A stretch of 64,000 bases of DNA from Amphiura filiformis (lineage: Eukaryota; Echinodermata; Ophiuroidea; Amphilepidida; Amphiuridae), in assembly GCF_039555335.1 (NCBI RefSeq), contig NC_092635.1, positions 68,484,058-68,548,057 of the forward strand, given 5' to 3'. A program made the translations under genes and the position numbers. The notes under the pieces were generated by a model. That model saw only the letters and a program-made list of their open reading frames with translations. It made no database searches and was not told the origin of the DNA. Each line of letters begins with the position of its first letter. Positions within the stretch are counted from its first letter, which is position 1. Shown piece after piece: positions 33,477 through 44,335 of this stretch.

Positions 33477-35288
33477 TCAATATGGATCTATGTATAGTTG
33501 AATTAAAGCCTCCATGACGGGCGTTCTTGGCGGTCCTGCGACGGGTCGCCAGAACATGAACCGTCTCCATTTGGATTTGCTACGTTTCTTTTGCTGAAAA
33601 CAGAAGGTAAGAAAGAAGAAAAAAGTGTGTCAATCTCTAAGCTTTCTATATGAAATCAGTTTTTGTTACAATATTATTCACTTTATAAAAAATATTTTTG
33701 AGCATATTTAATGTAATTCCGCTTTAATTTGATTTGTTATTCTATGCTAATATTTCTAACTGTTGCAAGCATTATGACGTTGGTGCTTTTTAGTAGTGTT
33801 ATTGCAACATGGTTGAAAACAAATAATTGATGGACTGGATTGTAAGTATTTTTTTAGTATCTTGTTTTATATGTTTTTCAAAGTTCACAAGCTTTCACAG
33901 CTGGTATTATGAAAATAAGGCCTGACGCATCAATACCCCCCCCAGTTCAAAGAAAACGAACTTTTTAAACTACAAGAAAGAACTTCCAGTATGCCTACTC
34001 GTATTTAGCAAAAGTCACGACATTTAGGCCAACCGCCGATTTCATACAACAACGTTTTGATATGTTTGATCATACTAGACTCTGAATACTGGTTTGATAT
34101 TCACCTGGTGACGCCGCCAGCACATCAGGTGGACGAGGACCACTTCACTGAAGTCTTTCCTTCTTTGGATTTCTTTATCCAATATTTCCTCTCTGTGAAA
34201 ATAATGACAAACGCGAAAATTAATATGGAAAATCCGAATGTGAACACAAAAAAGTAGGCCTATACTCATAAACTGAGCTCAAAAAGAAACTTATAATTTT
34301 GTACAACTTGTGAATCACAAGGTCATATCTTAAAATACTGTCAATCAAAATGAACCAAAATTGCACAAAAGATTACTTAAATACTCTACTCAAAACACAT
34401 GTCAGTAACCAAGCAGTTGTCCAACTGATACAATAGCAAAATGCACTGTCATGGGACAGCTTCCTGGACTTCCTCCACTTTCACAGCCCAACATTTAGCA
34501 CCCAGCACAAAAATTCTGTGAGAATGCACACAAGATCCTTGCTCTGATGATAAAACGGTGCTGCTTTCTGCTTTTCATACACTTTTTTCATGAAACAGGG
34601 CTGGGCTGTGAATGTGGTCCAGGAAGCTGTTCCATGTCAGTGCATTTTGCTGTTGTGTCAGTTGGATAACTGTTTGGTTACTGACATGTGTTAAGAGTAG
34701 AGCATTGAAGTAAACCTGTGTGTAATTTTGGTAGAATTTGATAGACAGGATTTCAAGATATGACCTTGTGAAAAAATATAAGTTTCTTTTTGAGCTCAGT
34801 TTATTTTCTGCATTACAAATTTGAGTTGTCGAAAAGTAGAATTCACGAATGTTATTTCTGCAGTGTTTATTAACAAGTAGGCGACCAGCATATGTCTCTT
34901 GTTCAAAAATTTGGAATCTTTCTCACGCTATTTCAAATTTTACGACAATGCTTTTTTTATGTATAATGTTCAGAAATTACACACAAAACATCACCAAATG
35001 GTATTATATTCCTTCCGCTTGCTATATCTCTATTAGAGAATCACCATCTCCTTTTCCCTCCATAAATGAGTCAGAAGATATGAACTTGGGGAACCCGCCA
35101 TCGATAACTGCACATTACACATCGTGGGCGGGAAGCCGGGAACAGCTGATGATTTTTCCCTTTTTAGGCCTATATAAAACTTACGGCGTGAATTCGTCTT
35201 CCTCTGGTACGTCGAATTTGTACCCCAGGTCATTTCCATCTCGAATTCGCATAGAATTCGCTAAAGCAACTTGCAGAAATGACGACAT
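33477..35288 (-). CDS. Three-exon small basic protein, copy A
   Basis: Exons on the minus strand are 35288-35185, 34192-34105 and 33593-33477 (104 + 88 + 117 nt), giving 102 residues plus stop. All introns are GT-AG: donors GTAAGT and GTGAAT, acceptors TTTTCACAG and CTGTTTTCAG. The start ATG is chosen because all copies share it and because frames upstream of it are disrupted by a deletion here. The protein has an N-terminal segment (RIRDGNDLGYKFDV), an acidic patch (PEEDEFTP), a middle KVVLVHLMCWRRHQ, a basic run in exon 3 and the C terminus LIQLYIDPY. There is no signal peptide or obvious membrane segment. Specific changes are Q6, I38, E51 and RS at 68-69. Function and family are unknown. 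Intron 1 carries a 531-bp foldback element. Confidence 0.72.
34271..34801. mobile_element. TA-flanked 531-bp foldback MITE in intron 1 of copy A
   Basis: The termini AACTGAGCTCAAAAAGAAAC and their inverse are flanked by TA (34269-34270, 34802-34803). Long imperfect arms include GTCAGTAACCAAGCAGTTGT with ACAACTGTTTGGTTACTGAC-type partners. It is absent from intron 1 of the other copies. Confidence 0.85.
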
Positions 35289-35570
35289 TTTGTGAGCAAT
35301 TTTTCTTGTTCGTTATCAGTTTTGAGCAATAATTTAGTTTGTTGTTAGCAACCGTGCGGCGCATGCGTAATAGTTTATGCGCGATGGATAACTTGAACGC
35401 GCTTGAAACACCGCGCATCACGTCACAATGCTACGCCCTTAAGCACGCGGCGTACTGTTTAATATACGCGCTCATGCATATTTTGTTGATCCCCGTGTCG
35501 CACACATGTGTTGCTTTGACATGTTTCGCTTCAATTTAGTCGCTTTGAAATTGAACATGTTTGTGAAAAA

Positions 35571-36948
35571 AGAGAAGGCGAGCGAAAAGTGCTCTACTTT
35601 TATTGGTGTTGATTCGCTGTTGTGGTCTATTAATAATATCAATTGTTTGATTAATATTAGAAATATTGAATATAATTTGTTGTTGATTAATAGTATTGAA
35701 TTTACTACAACTATCACCAAATCAATCGTAGGCCTATGAGATTGATCCCTCAGATGTGGGTGTTTGGTACCAGTGGGGGGGGCACACCGACACCGCCTGG
35801 CTAATAATTATTTGGTGCAGAAGGGACACTAAAATGAATACACGGGATCGATACACGTGAATTGCTATGCACGATTTTGATATCAGACGAAAATCTTCTG
35901 ATACCGGGTTAGAAAATGATGAATATCTCCCGTCATGATTTTTTTTCTCAAGAAACCAGATTTGGTCTCATAAACTTGGAAATACGTGTTGAACAGATAT
36001 GATAGTCGCTAGAATGCGCTTTGAAAATTGGCCGTGCGCTTTGAACTCAAAATTTGACCATTTTATATTGCGTTGGTCCTGTTATGGACTACAGCGTGCA
36101 GCGTGTAGTACAGCTGCACTCACTGTAGGCAGTATAAAAGTCGATGACCATTGACCTCAATGGGGTATACAAGCTTAATCACGCACAACCAAGATCGATT
36201 ACCCGGCTATTGTGAGTAGCCTTAGTTATGTCCCTCGACTAATTATTAGTTTAAAAGAGCTTTAAAGGTTTGAACCAAATGGCTAATCGTGGCTGTGGAT
36301 TTAACCTACCATGGCGATTCCTGCCATGAAGATATAGGGTCGAAGACACTGTGGGGGGCAAAGCTGCACTGCTATTACCAGAGATAGTTGACATCATGCG
36401 CTACACAAAAAGCATGATAGCAATTGAACCGGAGTAGCTTTTGGCGGAAAAGGTCATTGAACTTTACACAGGTTCAAATTTCACGTTTGACCTATCTAGG
36501 ACGTACTGTTCTTGAGCGGTTATAATTGAAAAGGTCAAAGGTCACGTTTTGGCTCCGATTTTGCCAAAAGATGTGTCAAATTGTTCGTTTTGATAAGGAT
36601 TGCGCCATCTAGGATGTTTCGTTACTTAGGTAAGACAGCAAAATAGGTCAAGTAGGCCTACCATTGAGGCCTATTGCTATGATGTTAGCATGAAACAGGT
36701 CATCGCATCTCAAGCCGAAAAAGTTTATTGAGGGACAATAAGGTTGTGGGAGCCCTCATTGATTTGGTATTGATTGAACCAAAGCCCCCCCCCCCTCAAA
36801 AAAAGTCTGTCTAAGACTAGCCACCCCCCCCCCCTCCCTACATTTGGTTAAAAAGCTAAGTGCTATGTTTTGTTGTTGTTGTTTAGAAAACGCTATGTGA
36901 TACCGGTATGCCGGCGATTTTATTTTTTTTACAATATGTTTATTAACT
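35571..36948. other. Noncoding spacer
   Basis: No coding frame is supported. Contains C-run/G-run patches (36785-36835). No repeat boundary could be fixed. Confidence 0.4.
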
Positions 36949-36956
36949 TTTTTGAT

Positions 36957-37251
36957 CAGTAGCGTAGATTTTTATTTTTGACATTGGGGGATGGGGTTAG
37001 AAATTTTGTTATTGAAATATAGTGAATCCGGCACCTTTTGGCGACAGAATAAGTTTACGATACAAATGCGCGCGAAGCGCGCGAAAAATGTTACCATTTT
37101 GAAGCTAAACTGATGAAATATTGTGCAAAAGTAGAATAAAGTCGCGCTTAGCGGGAAATAAATGGGGCTTTGGGGCTAAAATGGCCCACCCTCCCCTGGC
37201 AAAATATTGAGGGATTTAACCCCCCCCCATCCCCCGGGATCTACGCCTATG
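36957..37251. mobile_element. hAT-like MITE with 8-bp target duplication
   Basis: The termini CAGTAGCGTAGAT and (inverse) CATAGGCGTAGAT are flanked by TTTTTGAT at 36949-36956 and 37252-37259. The interior has GC-rich short palindrome GCGCGCGAAGCGCGCG and G/C runs. A truncated relative is at 39600-39691. Confidence 0.82.
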
Positions 37252-37420
37252 TTTTTGATATTCAAAGAAATAAACATAGTAATATACACACACAATGAAT
37301 AGTCTTGTTTCTTTCTTTTATACAATTATGGCGAAACGTGTGGAGTTCACATAATGCGCGCGGGTGTCTGAGACAGACTTTCTGTCTTTTTTTTGCCTAT
37401 ATATGTACACAAAAACATAC

Positions 37421-37686
37421 CTTGTCACAAGTGCTCTTCTTATGGTCTTGTAAGAAACCCCTTCCAAGCTGTGGAGCAGCATGCTCTGTAATTTCAGCTT
37501 CAGTCTGCCAACATCGGATTCCTTCGGCAATTGAACAAGCAGCTGAAGGACGGTCCTCCCTTTTTCAAGGGCAGCGTCCCTTGATGGTCTGAATAGGGAC
37601 CTGCCCTTGACTTCAAGAACGGTTAAGAAATCGTAGAGGTCATTCAAGTACATTGCCTTTGATAATGGCCTCAGCACGTAGAACAT
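37421..37686 (-). CDS. Candidate exon of an unrecognised gene
   Basis: An open minus frame of about 88 codons ends at a good donor (ACAAG|GTATGT; GT at 37420-37419). The peptide has alternating charged and hydrophobic residues in helix-like stretches (SKAMYLNDLYDFLTVLEV, GRTVLQLLVQLPKESD, RLKLKLQSMLLHSLEGV) that look like real protein rather than random sequence. The acceptor is uncertain. Candidates lie close upstream of 37686 (CGTGCTGAG) and at CTTCCCAG near 37710. It is in the same orientation as the candidate exon at 37935-38168. I do not recognise the family. Confidence 0.4.
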
Positions 37687-37934
37687 TAATTAGAATTTTC
37701 ATGCTGGGAAGTATTCAAATTAATCCTGTCCTTATTGGGGACAGTGACAATGACAGATTCCTCGATGTTGTTCCAATTATGCGCTTTGAGCATTTCGGAA
37801 GTTGTAGCTGCAGGTTGCCCTGCAACTTATCTGTACTTGAATGCGATTGCGACATATCGGCCGCATAGGCCACATAACGAGCTTCTTCTCTTGATCAGCT
37901 CCTTTGAACAGACGCTTCCCCAAAAGCAATATAC

Positions 37935-38168
37935 CTGAATCTTCTTTACATTTCCAACTTCATCATTCTTAAAGCTGTTCATTATTTGATCCGAACCTTC
38001 TGGAAGATCTTCGTGTTTGTGAGCCAGAAATGATACCTTGCGTGAAGTTGATGTGGACGGCATTGGCAGGGCACCTGCCTTTGTGCCTGTGAAATACTGT
38101 GCTATCCCATGACATAGATATACAGGCGAAGGCCCAGACAAACAAGTATGTCTATGGGCAAAGGAGCG
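37935..38168 (-). CDS. Second candidate exon of the same unrecognised gene
   Basis: The minus frame is open from a stop at about 38171 down to the donor GATTCAG|GTATAT (GT at 37934-37933). It includes SGPSPVYLCHGIAQYF, then SRKVSFLAHKHEDLPEGSDQ and MNSFKNDEVGNVKKIQ. Composition is plausible for coding, but no domain is recognised and the 5' boundary is unknown. Its neighbour at 37421-37686 would be the next exon. Confidence 0.3.
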
Positions 38169-38254
38169 TTACGATTTCAATGTCCCATGACACCCTTTGC
38201 CACTCACGCATTACGCGCGGACAGACGGACAAAATTATATGATATCGCATGTGA

Positions 38255-38606
38255 TATTGACTTGTAATCTTGTAGTTTGAATCCTATTATTTCAGGTATT
38301 GTGATGATTAATTTATCACCTTTACCCCAGTGTCCAGCGTAGCCAGTATTTTAGTGTGAGGGGTCAAAGCTAAATTTCCGTCCCCATTTGTCAATTTTGA
38401 ATCCCCAATTCGTAACTCGCCCACCCTAGTATGTCTACTCCACTGAAAATAATATTTACCTGAAATTTCATGAATCATGGTTGCAAAACAGAAACGAAAT
38501 TACTGAAATAGGGATGAGAAAAAAAATTATATTCCTGAAGTTTTCTGATAATTAGAAAAAAAAGAGAGAGAAAAAAGTTATTGACGCAGGGAAGAAAAAT
38601 ATTTGT
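38255..38606 (-). repeat. Second copy of the tRNA-Met downstream flank
   Basis: Reverse-complement match to 29838-30330 with small indels. It shows that the tRNA fragment next to it arose by DNA duplication and not from an RNA. Confidence 0.75.
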
Positions 38607-38644
38607 TGCCCCGTGTGAGGCTCGAACTCACGACCTTCAGATTA
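38607..38644 (-). pseudogene. 3' half of a tRNA-Met gene
   Basis: The last 38 bases of the tRNA-Met at 29751-29823 are present without change, ending in the anticodon. Beyond 38644 the sequence changes to AACGTTTTTGTGTTTGCTGG, the terminal motif of the dispersed repeat seen at 49270-49640. The A box and 5' acceptor strand are gone, so it cannot be expressed as tRNA. Confidence 0.9.
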
Positions 38645-38654
38645 AAACGTTTTT

Positions 38655-38950
38655 GTGTTTGCTGGGTATCTACTTCTGATATTGGTATTGATGAAGTAGC
38701 TATATACTGCTCATATTGATATTGATGAAGTAGCTATCTATTGCTCATATTGGTATTGATGAAGTAGCTATCTACTGCTGATATTGGTATTGATGAAGTA
38801 GCTATCTACTGCTGATATTGGTATTGATGATGAAGCAGTTATCTACTGCTGATATTGGTATTGATGAAGTAACTATCTACTGCTGATATTGGTATTGATG
38901 AAGTAGTTATCTACTGCTGATATTGGTATTGATGAAGTAGTTATCTACTT
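38655..38950 (-). repeat. 34-bp minisatellite array
   Basis: About eight inverted units (GAAGTAGCTATCTACTGCTG plus ATATTGGTATTGAT) between the tRNA fragment and the truncated gene copy. Confidence 0.92.
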
Positions 38951-38959
38951 CTCGCTCGC

Positions 38960-39590
38960 CCGCTCTGTTTGCAAATATGTTCAATTTCAAATCGACCAAA
39001 TTGAAAACATGTCAAAGCAACATGTGCGACACGGGGATCAACAAAATATGCATGAGCGCGTATTTTAAACAGCACGCTGCGCGCCTAAAGGCGTAGCATT
39101 GTGACGTGATGCGCGGTGTTACAAGCGCGATCAAGTTATCCAACGCGCATAAACTATTACGCATGCGCTGCACGGTTGCTAACAACAAACAAAATTGCTC
39201 AGTCAAATCTGATAACGAACAAGAAAAATTGCTCACTATTTTCGTTAAAATGTCGTCATTTCTGAAAGTTGCTTTAGCGAATTCTATGCGAATTCGAGAT
39301 GGAAATGACCTGGGATACTAATTCGACGTACCGGAGGAAGACGAATTCACGCCGTAAGTTTTATATAAAAAATGAAAAAATCATCAGCTGTTCCCGGCTT
39401 CCCGCCCGCGAAATGTAATGTGCAGCTATCGATGGTGGGTTCCCCAAGTTCATGTCTTCTGAGTTTCTGGGAGAAAAAAAACTGTGTGAAAAAGAGATGG
39501 TGATTCTCTAATAGACAGATATGAAACGGGAGGAATATAATACCATTTGGTGATTTTTTGTGTGTGTAATTTCTGATACATAAAAGTGCA
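38960..39590 (+). repeat. Truncated duplicon fragment (E)
   Basis: Matches the promoter, exon 1 and the first part of intron 1 of the duplicons (for example GTCAAAGCAACATGTGCGAC, TTGCTAACAACAAAC). Homology stops near 39590, where a MITE fragment begins. Confidence 0.8.
39250..39353 (+). pseudogene. Lone exon 1 of the three-exon gene, with a stop
   Basis: The 104-nt exon aligns with exon 1 of the intact copies and keeps the start ATG and the GTAAGT donor. Codon 24, which is AAA in the four intact copies, is TAA at 39319-39321. Exons 2 and 3 are not found downstream before the LINE. Confidence 0.85.
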
Positions 39591-39599
39591 GGTCTCAAC

Positions 39600-39691
39600 A
39601 TTGGGGGGATGATTTTATGGACCATCCCCCCTTGGCAAAATATTGGGTGGGATTTACCCCCCCCCCCATCCCCCCGGGATCTACGCCTATG
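39600..39691. repeat. Truncated relative of the MITE at 36957
   Basis: Shares the right end (C run, then CCCGGGATCTACGCCTATG) and GCAAAATATTG with 36957-37251. The left terminus is missing. Confidence 0.7.
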
Positions 39692-39756
39692 TTTGTGGCC
39701 CATATTTTTTATAAATTTTTACAAAAGCTGTAAGTAACGGGTGTTGCCAGTTTTTT

Positions 39757-42700
39757 CAATTCAATTCAATTCAATTCCTCAAATGAGGGAAATTTATTCA
39801 GTATATAAAGGCCTCCGGCCCTAAAATACATTGTAAATTATATAAACAATATTAACGTATACATCTACTGACGAAAGTATATATCTCTCTTCTTACATGC
39901 ATTAAATAGATATTTACACAGATTTTTCAAGATCCTGCTATCAGAAGTCTGCATGAATTGGCAATACTTCAGTTCAGTTGGGTTTTTACGATAGTATCTA
40001 GGTATAAAACGTTGCCGCTCATTCCTAAAATAATCACACACTAGAACAAAATGCAGTTCATCTTCGACCAATCCAGACTCACATAATTTACAGAGACGTT
40101 CATCGCGTGGTATACCTTCATATCTTCCTAAAACTACTTCCAAATTCAAACTACCCAGTCGGAGTTTAGTCAACAAAATCTTCATCATAACATTTTCAAT
40201 TATAAATAAATACTTTTCACATATGATATCAGACTTAAAGATTGAATAATATTTTAACTTAGAATTAGTACGCATAGACTCATCAAAACGTTGTAGTTCT
40301 ATGTCTGTACAACGTTGCTTAAAAAGTGAAATAAAAACATTTTTATTGGCAACACCTTGTGCAATCCAAACGTGACCAAATCCTCTTGAAAACAAAATGT
40401 TTTTGACAGCTAGTGCCCAACACTCCTGGCCACGTTCGGCTTTGTTGTACTGAAATTTATAACACTGAAATAATGTTCTATTATGACTTAATTCAAGAAT
40501 ATATAGCCAATACTTGATAACTCTCATCAGAGTTTGAATATACAAAGGATATCTGCCCAATTCACCTCGCACACCATCACTAGAAGTTGTTTTTGGTATG
40601 TTGAGTAGGTACCTGCAGAAACTTAAATGTACTCTTTCAATGAACATTGATTCATCTGTTCCCCATAATTCGCAGCCATAAAACATAATTGGGGCAATTT
40701 TAGTATCAAAAATTTTGCACATTACATCAGGAGGTAGGCGACCAAATTTACTGGCAATGCTTTTAACACTAAAAAGGGCTTTCTTAGCCTGTACACTTAA
40801 ATACTCTTGTGATTTGATCCATGATCCAGGCGAACTGAATGTAACTCCTAAGTACTTAAATGAATTAACAGTGTCTATTTGCTCGTCTAAATAATACCAT
40901 TTTTCATATCTCTTTAATACACCACCACGACGAAAAACAATTATTTTTGTTTTCTCAGTATTGACTGTTAGACCCCATACTTTACAGTAGTTAGCAAGAA
41001 TATTTATTTGTCGTTGCAGTCCAAATACTGTATCATTGATCAGTGCTAGATCATCAGCATAGAGTAAGTGGTTTATATATGCGTCGCCAAGTTGGATTTC
41101 CTGGATGTCAGAAGAATTCAGCTGCTGACTCAAGCTGTTGAGGAACAAATTAAAAAGAAATGGTGATAATACAGACCCTTGCTGAACACCTGATAAACAA
41201 GGAAAAGAATTTGTGACTCCATTAGGAGTTTTAACATGTGCATTTAATTGCATATATAGGCCTACATGGAACGCAACACTTCAAGGATGTTACCTGTAAT
41301 TCCAGCATCTTTTAGTTTAGAAATGAGCAGTTGGTGATTCACAGAATCAAAAGCTTTACGAAAATCTACGAAAGCAATATATAATCGACCTTTTTTATGT
41401 GACAAGTATCTATTAATTACTGTATACATAATAAAAACATTATCTGTTGTGCGATAACCTTTTCTGAAACCAGCTTGTTCTTGGCCCAAAAATATTACTG
41501 CGTCTGCCCAGAAGTTCAATCTATTCAGGAGAACTCCCGAGAAAACTTTACATAGAACTGAAATAAGTGATATTCCCCGATAATTACTGGGCTCATCACG
41601 TTTACCTTTTTTTAAAATGGGGACAATCAGCCCAGTGGCCCACTGCAAGGGAAAGCAACCAGAGCTTAATATTGCATTGAATAAACTTACAAGCATATCG
41701 AGCAAGACTTTTGGCGAATGTTTAAGAAATTCAGCATGTATACCATCAATACCAGTCGCTTTGCCCTGTTTCAAAGAGTTCACAGATTTAGCTACCTCAT
41801 CCTCAGTTACTTCAGTGTTAAGAAACGTATCCCATTCGGTGTCACTTTTATTGGCCTCCTCGGAGTGGTTATCAGGAGGACACTCACTTTCGATGATTTC
41901 AATATCATCATCACTGGCATCATCTTTCTCTGGGTTAAAAAGATTTCTAAAATGATGCAGCCACTGATTGGTTGATATACGATCAGATACACTTTTAGGA
42001 GGTGACTTTATTTGTGCCCAGAAAGTTTTGATATCATTACTGTTGAGGGAATCAAGAAGAGCCTGTTGCTTCTCTTTCCTGAATAAATATTTCTTTTTCT
42101 TTAAAAGAATTTTATACTGCTGTTTAATGATCTTATATTCTGACAAAGCCTCTTCTGAGCGACTCAATCTAAACCTGTTAAGTTTTCGCTGAACCGTATT
42201 TTTAAGCTGCAAACACTCGGCATCAAACCAGCTGTCTTGTTTCTTTGCAGTAGTTCTAACTAGCTTTTGTTGTCGGAACATACTTTTTCCAACAAAGTAG
42301 AACATGTCACCAAGAATTGAAACTGCCTGATCAATATGAAGTTCACGCAAAACCTTTCTAAACCTGTTATTCATGTTGATGAAGTCTGGATGTTTCCATC
42401 TTTTCATAAATGAATGCAGGCAATTGGTATTCCAAACAAAGCGCTTCAATAAGTTATTCATGGTGGTGCCTGCCTCATCATCATCTTCTTTATCTGAAAT
42501 GTTAACATTCTCATTGTCCAAATGGTTCTCAAAATGCATGTTAAATACAATGGGCATATGATCTGACTCAATTCTGTTGTAAATGGCAACATCAGTAATA
42601 AGCGGGAAAATAGTTGGTTTGGTAAGTAAATAGTCGACGACACTTTTGCCTTGATGACTAATAAAAGTGAATAATCCGGAAGCTTGGCTATTAATTCTTC

Positions 42701-43388
42701 CATTCACAATTCTGAAGCCAGTTCCTTTGCAAAAATTTAACAAATCTTTACCAAAACTGTTGATTGTGCTGTCAGAATTTTTTTCTCTTACACATTTCTT
42801 CATCCTCTTCATATGTCTCTGGGAGCCAACCATCAGGGCATTCATCTCCTTCAATAAAGTCGTCCTCGTTACCTGTTCTACCATTAACATCACCGACTAT
42901 AATGAACTTGAATTCACTGAAACGAGACTGGTAATTAGAGTATTCAGATTCGAGAATGTCATAAATATCTTCATTAATAGTAAATGGGGAGTTATGAGGT
43001 AACCTGTAAACAATACACACAATTAAAGCAATACCATCATTTGATGATATTTTGACCCAGAGGATATTACTAAGTATCTGAGATACTAGATAATTTTTCT
43101 ACAGCAATATCCAAGTTAGCTCTGTAATAAAATGATATTCCACCTGAATTCCTAATTGCATTGTTTGCTTTCTTTCGAATAGTGCTAACCTGGTCGAAAC
43201 CTGTAATATCAAATTCATTGATTATTGATGCCCATGTTTCAACAAAGCATAAAAAGTCAAACGTTTGCAGAAATGCTTCAAAATCATAATCGCCAATATT
43301 TGATGACATACCATTGATATTCCAAAAAATACAATGTGATTTTATGAAGCTCGTAGCATCACTATTATCTGTAACACCACTCTCGCGA
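39757..43388 (-). mobile_element. 5'-truncated non-LTR retrotransposon (endonuclease + RT)
   Basis: On the minus strand the element starts in the apurinic-type endonuclease at about 43388, directly abutting duplicon-like sequence. It runs through RT and a C-terminal Cys/His segment to a stop at 39865, a UTR of about 90 bp, and ends in a (GAATT)n tail (39757-39778). The short repeat tail and domain order fit the CR1/L2-related LINE groups. The clade is not settled. Several frame breaks make it inactive. Confidence 0.9.
39865..43388 (-). pseudogene. LINE ORF2: endonuclease, reverse transcriptase, Cys/His tail
   Basis: Endonuclease motifs: WNINGM and FVETWA (43388-43070), FIIVGDVNGR (43020-42880), SVVDYLLT and ESDHMPIVF (about 42640-42530). 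RT motifs: KATGIDGIHAEFLK, PSNYRGISLISVLCK, QAGFRKGYRTTDNVF, AFVDFRKAFDSVNH (in 42893-41262), then GVQQGSVLSPFLFNLFLN, the catalytic LLYADDLALI and FKYLGVTFSS (in 41253-39865). The tail has CKLCESGLVEDELHFVLVC, a CX2C...HX4C knuckle. Frame changes occur near 43050, near 42850 and at 41262-41253, where a TAG and a shift fall in a TATATA context. The catalytic YADD is intact, so decay appears moderate. Confidence 0.93.
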
Positions 43389-44100
43389 TCCCATAGATGG
43401 ATAGAGAATCGAGTCACAAGAAACTTGCTTTAAAAATGCAGAATGCTTCAGGAAAAGCTTAGGAAAGTATCCCAGAGAGGTTTATTTCTTGGTTCTTATA
43501 TTTGGTTCAACCAAATCCTAGAGCAAAATGCATTGGATTAATCATCTCTTTCATTGTTTCAGTATTTTGAATTTTTATACACCTTTCTACTAAATTAGTT
43601 ATTGATAGTCGGGTTTACAGATGGGATGAAGGTACCAAGAGACCCGTAGCCATGGAAACAGCATAGGATGCTGGCCAAAGCCCGAAGAACATGAACAATG
43701 ATCATAGTTGCCAAATTTGCACTGACAACTCAGTTTGATGATATGTTGTTATTTGATTCATTGTCAAACTACAGCGAAGTTAGAAAGAAAAAAGTGTTAA
43801 AAATGATATGAAAGATGAATTGTGGGAATATAAGATGAAAGATGAGTGTGATACATGTGATGTAGAAACTGGCAGTGAGGTAAATGGGATGTGCAGCATG
43901 CACCTTTCGTTCCTTTAACTGTTTAATATGTCCGATATAATAGGTAGATGAGGCCAGTAATTAAATCAGTATGACGATTTTTCAACTGCTGTTTTTATGA
44001 CACAAAATAATTTGAACTTGCTAATCGAGTCTAATTTGTAGGCAAACATTTGAAATTGGTATGAACAGGGAAGTGAGATCCTCACTTCCCTGGTCAACCC
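43389..44100. repeat. Mosaic of duplicon fragments
   Basis: 43389-43600 matches copy A orientation (ATCCCATAGATGG, TGCAGAATGCTTCAGGAAAA). 43890-44065 matches 54500-54660 in tandem orientation (GATGTGCAGCATGCACCTTT). An 11-bp-arm palindrome AGGGAAGTGAG-ATC-CTCACTTCCCT lies at 44068-44092, at the edge of tandem block B. Confidence 0.65.
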
Positions 44101-44159
44101 TGGTCAAAGCAAGATGTGCGACACCGGGATCAACAAAAATGTACATCTCGCGTATTTTA

Positions 44160-44335
44160 ATCAGCACGCCGCACTGCGCGCCTAACATTGTGACGTGATG
44201 CGCGGTGTTTCAAGCGCGTTCAAGTTATCCATCGCGCATAAAATATTACGCATGCGCCGCACGGTTGCTAACAACAAACAAACTTGCTCAAATCTCAACA
44301 ACGAACAAGAAAAATTGCTCACTATTTTCGATAAA
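44160..44335 (+). promoter_or_regulatory. CpG-rich candidate promoter of the three-exon gene (copy B)
   Basis: Upstream of the ATG the sequence is locally rich in CG and holds TGACGTGATGCGCGG (CRE-like), GCATGCGC (NRF1-like, about 44250) and GTTGCTAACAAC (about 44264), whose complement GTTGTTAGCAAC resembles an RFX X-box. All copies keep the first two. Copy C has lost three bases in the last. Motif functions are inferred from sequence alone. Confidence 0.4.

Larger units (their letters stand above)
30331..35570 (-). repeat. Inverted copy (A) of the gene-bearing duplicon
   Basis: In inverse orientation this block matches the tandem blocks at 44.1-64 kb: the AT-rich stretch 30350-30540, the conserved frame at 31396, the GCATTCTGCATTTT-type segment, and the three exons. 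It carries its own insertions: foldback 30965-31154, Helitron 32431-33399 and foldback 34271-34801. Confidence 0.8.

Noticed and set aside
43389..43438. Extension of the LINE endonuclease frame upstream of 43388
   Set aside because: From 43389 the sequence matches duplicon DNA (ATCCCATAGATGG), so the first codons of that open frame are chance read-through.
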